NCBI GenBank assembly: GCA_905183005.1
Contig: CAJJDO010000050.1
Coordinates: 265,851-329,850, forward strand
Direction of reading: 5' to 3'
Origin: Paramecium pentaurelia
Lineage: Eukaryota > Ciliophora > Oligohymenophorea > Peniculida > Parameciidae
Length of the DNA stretch: 64,000 nucleotides
The notes under the pieces were generated by a model. The model was not told the DNA's origin. It saw nothing but the letters and a program-made list of their open reading frames with translations, and made no database searches. Of this stretch, positions 60,001 to 64,000 are shown piece by piece. Within the stretch, counting starts at the first letter, position 1, and each line of letters starts with the position of its first letter. A program made the translations under genes and the position numbers.

Positions 60001-62050
60001 CCATAAAGTCATAGATTATTACTTTCAGAAAGAAAAAAAGAAATTTAATAAGAATTTTATAATATAGAATAGATGCGTATGGATTCATTAAAATAATCAT
60101 CAATTTATGAATCTCATAAGTAAAGACCAATAGAACATAATGTTATTGATGAAATATAATCATAATAATCTTCAGTAGGTGGTGTTAAAGAATCTTAATT
60201 ATTTAAGAAATTTGAAATGATAGAGAAGATAATCAAGAAAAAGAAATTTGATAAAATGTCAGTATATCTAATATTACTTTTATTACAAACAGCTTTCTTT
60301 ATATCGTTTGCATTAATTGTAATAACTTTGATATCAACAGAATTGCTTATGTTTATATAAGAGATAGATATGATATCATTACATGCAAGTATAATGGCAC
60401 CTCATGATTTATATCTATCAATTAAAGTAACAATATCAGCATATTAATAATAATATCGTGAAAAATATATAGATAATGCAACCTTATATAAATTGATAGA
60501 TCCATTGTATTAATTTAATGCTCCATATTATTTTGATTTGCAAAATAATTTATTTGATGTATTGTAGAATGAACATTTATCAGCATTCTTTACTGACCAA
60601 TAAGTTACAGTATATTTTATGGGTAATAATGATTCTGTAACATATTCAAAGGAAATGTCTTTTAGAGAGGAATTGTTAGCAATATTACATGCTTAATATT
60701 AATTTAAACGAGTTTTTGATGCTCGTAAAAATGCAAATGGTTAAGCTTGTTAAGTACTACAATTTGCAAATTATTTTAATTTATAAGATAAATTAGAAGA
60801 ATTAACAGATGAGATTTTGGAATATTCAAAAAATAGAAGTTTAGCAGCTGCTGATTAATGGTTTATCATATGGTTAATTTATTAATTGATTGCTATTTGT
60901 ATTGGACTTACTACTTTATTTTATAAAAGAAGTATATTGAAAACATATGAGAAATTATTAAGTTTATTTTATTTTTCAGATAAAAATTCACTTGAATAAG
61001 AAATATAGAAATTAAAAAATTTGAATACTTTAATTTAATAGAATTAAGATTTGTTATCAAAATATGATTTTAATTTTAGAGAAAGAGAAGAATTAGTAAA
61101 TAGAAAGAAGAAAGAAAGTTAATCAATAAAATAAGAGAAACCAAAAAAGTAAGGTGAGCAAAAGTTGTAAAAAATTATACCAATAATAGCCTTTTTTTGC
61201 ATTTATATCTACTTTTTAGTATATTCTGTGATTATTCATGAAGAAACTAAGATCTATTTGACAAAATATAAATAGACAACTGATTTTTATAGATTAGTTT
61301 AAGATCTTAGATTTAGAAGTGGGAATATTTATGTTTATAGAGAAATCTTTTTTAGATGGTCTAATTTTACATACTTAAATAAATCTGATTTAAATCGTTT
61401 ATATGGTTTAGTTGAGAAATCTTAGAATGTAATGTAAATTTATGTGAATGGTTTATCACAACAATAAAATGATGAATACTTGTTTTCAACTAATTATATC
61501 AATTTTATAAGTTAAGTGGAGAATTCAAATCTTTGTAATTTCATAGATTCAGTAAAGTATTTAATTTACAATAGAAGTACCTGAATCTAACTCCTTATTG
61601 TGAATATGCCTTGGATGGAGTCTTATAGAAAGGAATGATACCTAGTTTGAATTACATATCTTAATCAATTCGAAGTTAATAGGAAATTAACAATTTTACA
61701 AAGAGAGCAGAAGTCCATTTTTATGAATTGGAAGGAGCTTAGGTAATTTGTTTAGCCTTTCAGAATGTATCAGAATAATTAAAATAAAGTATGATAGAAT
61801 TGACTCAAAGTTTTAATTAAACAAATGAGGTATGTAAAATTAATGAATATATAATTAGGTTCTATCTTACTTATTTTTACTATCTTAATTATTATTTTCA
61901 ATTATTTTTGTGACATGTTTTAGAAGACTATTAATTACAGAATTCACTATGTATAAGAAATCTCTGTAATTAATTCCTATTCAAGTATTGTTAGGTGATG
62001 ATTCTTTAGAAAGAGCTTTGCGTCAATTTGAATTTACAGAAAAAATATGA
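57061..62050 (+). CDS. Large multi-pass membrane protein with PAS-like region
   Basis: 1645 residues; introns near 61559-61581 (23 nt) and 61828-61856 (29 nt). Residues ~20-330 hold several hydrophobic spans (LLMQLIMLMQPLFMIIE, then FSITILHLIFSTLCIISFAF). Around residue 700 is LLPRFMKNWHPSFIHNFFND, which fits a PAS-domain-like signature of a large ciliate membrane protein family (TmcB-like). A second group of membrane spans lies at ~1080-1110, 1270-1300, 1370-1400 and 1580-1610. The C-terminus (LGDDSLERALRQFEFTEKI) is shared with the neighbour at 62073. Sensor or channel-like role is inference. It starts ATG 57061 (MIYNQNQTSFTQQ). Confidence 0.75.
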
Positions 62051-62072
62051 TTATTAATTAATTTTATTCCTA

Positions 62073-64000
62073 TCACAATTTATAACCCAATTTCAGTTCA
62101 ATTTGTTTCAAGTATCTTTCAAAGAAGTCATTTTTCAAGATGTCACTTTATGGTATCATCAAAACTCCAAATTTGATTAATTAAAGATGTTATTTCAAAT
62201 TAGTATAATGGAAATTCACAACATAAAAACAAATAATACCTAAAGCAATTAAAAAGAATATAGACAATAACTTATAATAAAATCAAATATATTACTTAAT
62301 TTTAATAATTAAAGCTTTCTGTTTTATTAATTATTCCTTTTTATAAGTTTTCATTCATAAATGAAAATACTCTACTTGCTACTTACCCACCTTCTACTTC
62401 ATATAAAATATCTTCTGCTCTATAAGTGAAATTATTTATAGCTTATTAAGTAATAATTGTTTAGTGAATATATGTTAAAGCAGGAAGCATTCCTTTCATT
62501 AAAGAACCATCAAATGATTTCAGACAATATGGAGTAAGCACTCTTTTATAATTTTCATCTAAAAAATTACATACATCAGTATTTTAAACTGTAAGAAAGA
62601 ATTCATAGAAATTTTCAGGAACTAAAAGAGTTTCCAAATTTATTCTTGGAGCCTAATCAACATATTCCATAATTTTAGATTATGCAATATCAATTAAATT
62701 ATATAATCTTAATCCATCTGTTTTATTTAAATATGTAAGATTACCCCATAACATAAACATTTCTCTATATAAAAACATATTACCACTTCGAAAAGATAAA
62801 TCTGCTATCAATTTATAAAAATCAGCAGTTGATTAATATTTATTTAAAAAACTTTGTGTTTAAAATGTAATTAAACAAGAGTAGATTAAAAATATTACAA
62901 ATATAACAAATGAAAATATTATTGATCTAAACTTTGATGCTCTAATCAATATTTTTCTTTTATTTTTTCTAAGTACATCATTTTCCCCTTTATTTTAAAT
63001 ATTCTATTATATTTCAGTTTATAATTCTAATTAATAACTATTAATATAATCAGTTTAAGATAATAAGTTATTTAATAAAATTTTATGTTTTTCTGTTTCT
63101 TTTAAAATACTTTATTCTGTTATATGTGTTATTATTTCCATTATGGTATCATACTAAAATAATATCCCTGTTTTTAAATAATATATTAAAAGAGATAATA
63201 CAAAACAAACTACAATGAAAACAATCCAAATTGTTATCCATTTATCAATTATTTATGTACCTTTATCTCTTGAAAATTCTAAAATTTATTGAGACATAAG
63301 TTCTAAATTATCTTAAAGATTGAAATAATTAGAAAATTGAAAAACTTAACAAGGACAACCTTTTGTTGGAATCCTTTTATCAAAAATTATTTTAAAATCA
63401 TATTGATAATTAAGTAATTAATGAGTAAATTCTCTAAAAGTGATATTTTTTGAATAAATGATTTTATCAGTCATACCCATAAAAAATGTATTTGTATAAA
63501 CATCTTTAAAGAATTCCTTTAAATCACTCTCTAATAAAGATATATATGTATTTTGTTTTAATTCATTATAACACACTCCTATTATAGAATAAAGTGGTTC
63601 TACTAAATCACTTGTTTACTATTAACTAATTTTTTTAGCTGTATATAACCCTTAGTAATAATAAATTTATGCTCTTATAGCAAGGTATCTATCATAAGGA
63701 GCTACAATATCTGCTTAAAAAGATAGCATCTCTATCTCTTAAATTTTAGTTTGTAAATCATTACTTAAGAGAGATAGAATTATTACTGAAAATATGCCAA
63801 ACACTATAAGAGTGAAAATAATAAAGAATACCATAATCTATTGTTATGAAAAATTGAAATTGCTATAAAATGAATCTATAATTTCAAACTTTTTCATATA
63901 AATAGGTCTTTTTATAGAACCTAAACTAGATTCAGATTATTATTATTATAAATCATCTTACTTTTAAACTTACTATAATTGAGGATGTTTCTCTTTACTA
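62073..64000 (-). CDS. Paralogue of the 57061 membrane protein (partial, 5' end outside window)
   Basis: Reads leftward from the window edge. It shares spans and soluble blocks with the 57061 gene in the same order, for example RAEDILYEVEGGQVASRV versus RAEVHFYELEGAQVICLA, and GCPCQVFQFSNYFNLQDNLE versus GQACQVLQFANYFNLQDKLE. Near its end an intron (25 nt, AAG acceptor) precedes a last transmembrane span and the tail FFERYLKQIELKLGYKL. The stop TGA at 62073-62075 is 22 bp from the stop of the other gene. The N-terminus lies beyond 64000. Confidence 0.8.

Noticed and set aside
1..64000. tRNA genes, CRISPR arrays, insertion sequences
   Set aside because: No cloverleaf-like block, spaced repeats, or terminal inverted repeats with a transposase were noticed. 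Without a tool this is not exhaustive.

Overview
The window reads as macronuclear chromosome of a ciliate, most likely Paramecium (aurelia group). TAA and TAG occur inside nearly every gene as glutamine codons and TGA is the only stop. The introns are tiny (about 19-35 nt, mostly GTA...TAG, with a sizeable minority ending AAG). Base composition is very AT-rich, genes are packed with gaps as small as 11-43 bp, and the families are eukaryotic and ciliate-typical (protein kinases, cysteine-rich surface protein, B-box-like proteins, large multi-membrane-span proteins). No tRNA, rRNA, CRISPR, prokaryotic operon or telomere repeat was seen. All gene models are my own hand splicing; in most cases the spliced length came out as a whole number of codons.

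Layout. 0-10.8 kb: aminotransferase fragment (edge), cyclophilin (-), B-box-like/SPRY-like protein (+), ankyrin protein (+), a broken oxysterol-binding-protein gene (-), a small unknown gene (-) and a CaMK-type kinase (-). 11.9-20.3 kb: basic unknown protein, KTI12 homologue, coiled-coil protein, a 1009-residue LIM protein with repeated T4-lysozyme-like modules, and a ULK-like kinase, all on +. 21-30 kb: on -, a chimeric gene whose 3' two-thirds is an inverted copy of the LIM/lysozyme-like gene, then an importin-alpha-like gene; on +, U1-70K and alternative oxidase; on -, two small unknown genes and a serine carboxypeptidase; on +, a SANT/Myb protein begins at 30.07 kb. 31-36 kb: a 1116-residue unknown protein and a pseudokinase (-). 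36.5-50.3 kb: cysteine-rich surface protein, VHS/ear-type clathrin adaptor, P5B ATPase, two-RRM protein (-), ERK-type MAPK, and a kinase fused to UBR-like zinc fingers. 50.3-64 kb: unknown protein and PI4-kinase (-), small S10-like ORF, coiled-coil GAF protein, then two convergent paralogous multi-membrane-span genes, the second cut by the window end.

Functionally there is no operon; genes are individually transcribed. Several bear on membrane traffic and lipid signalling (broken ORP, VHS/ear adaptor, PI4-kinase, ULK-like kinase, P5B ATPase, carboxypeptidase) and on signalling (five kinase-fold genes). The most unusual items are the LIM plus lysozyme-like architecture and its inverted chimeric duplicate, the kinase-UBR fusion, the pseudokinase, and the ORP gene with one in-frame TGA and two one-base frame breaks in A-tracts.
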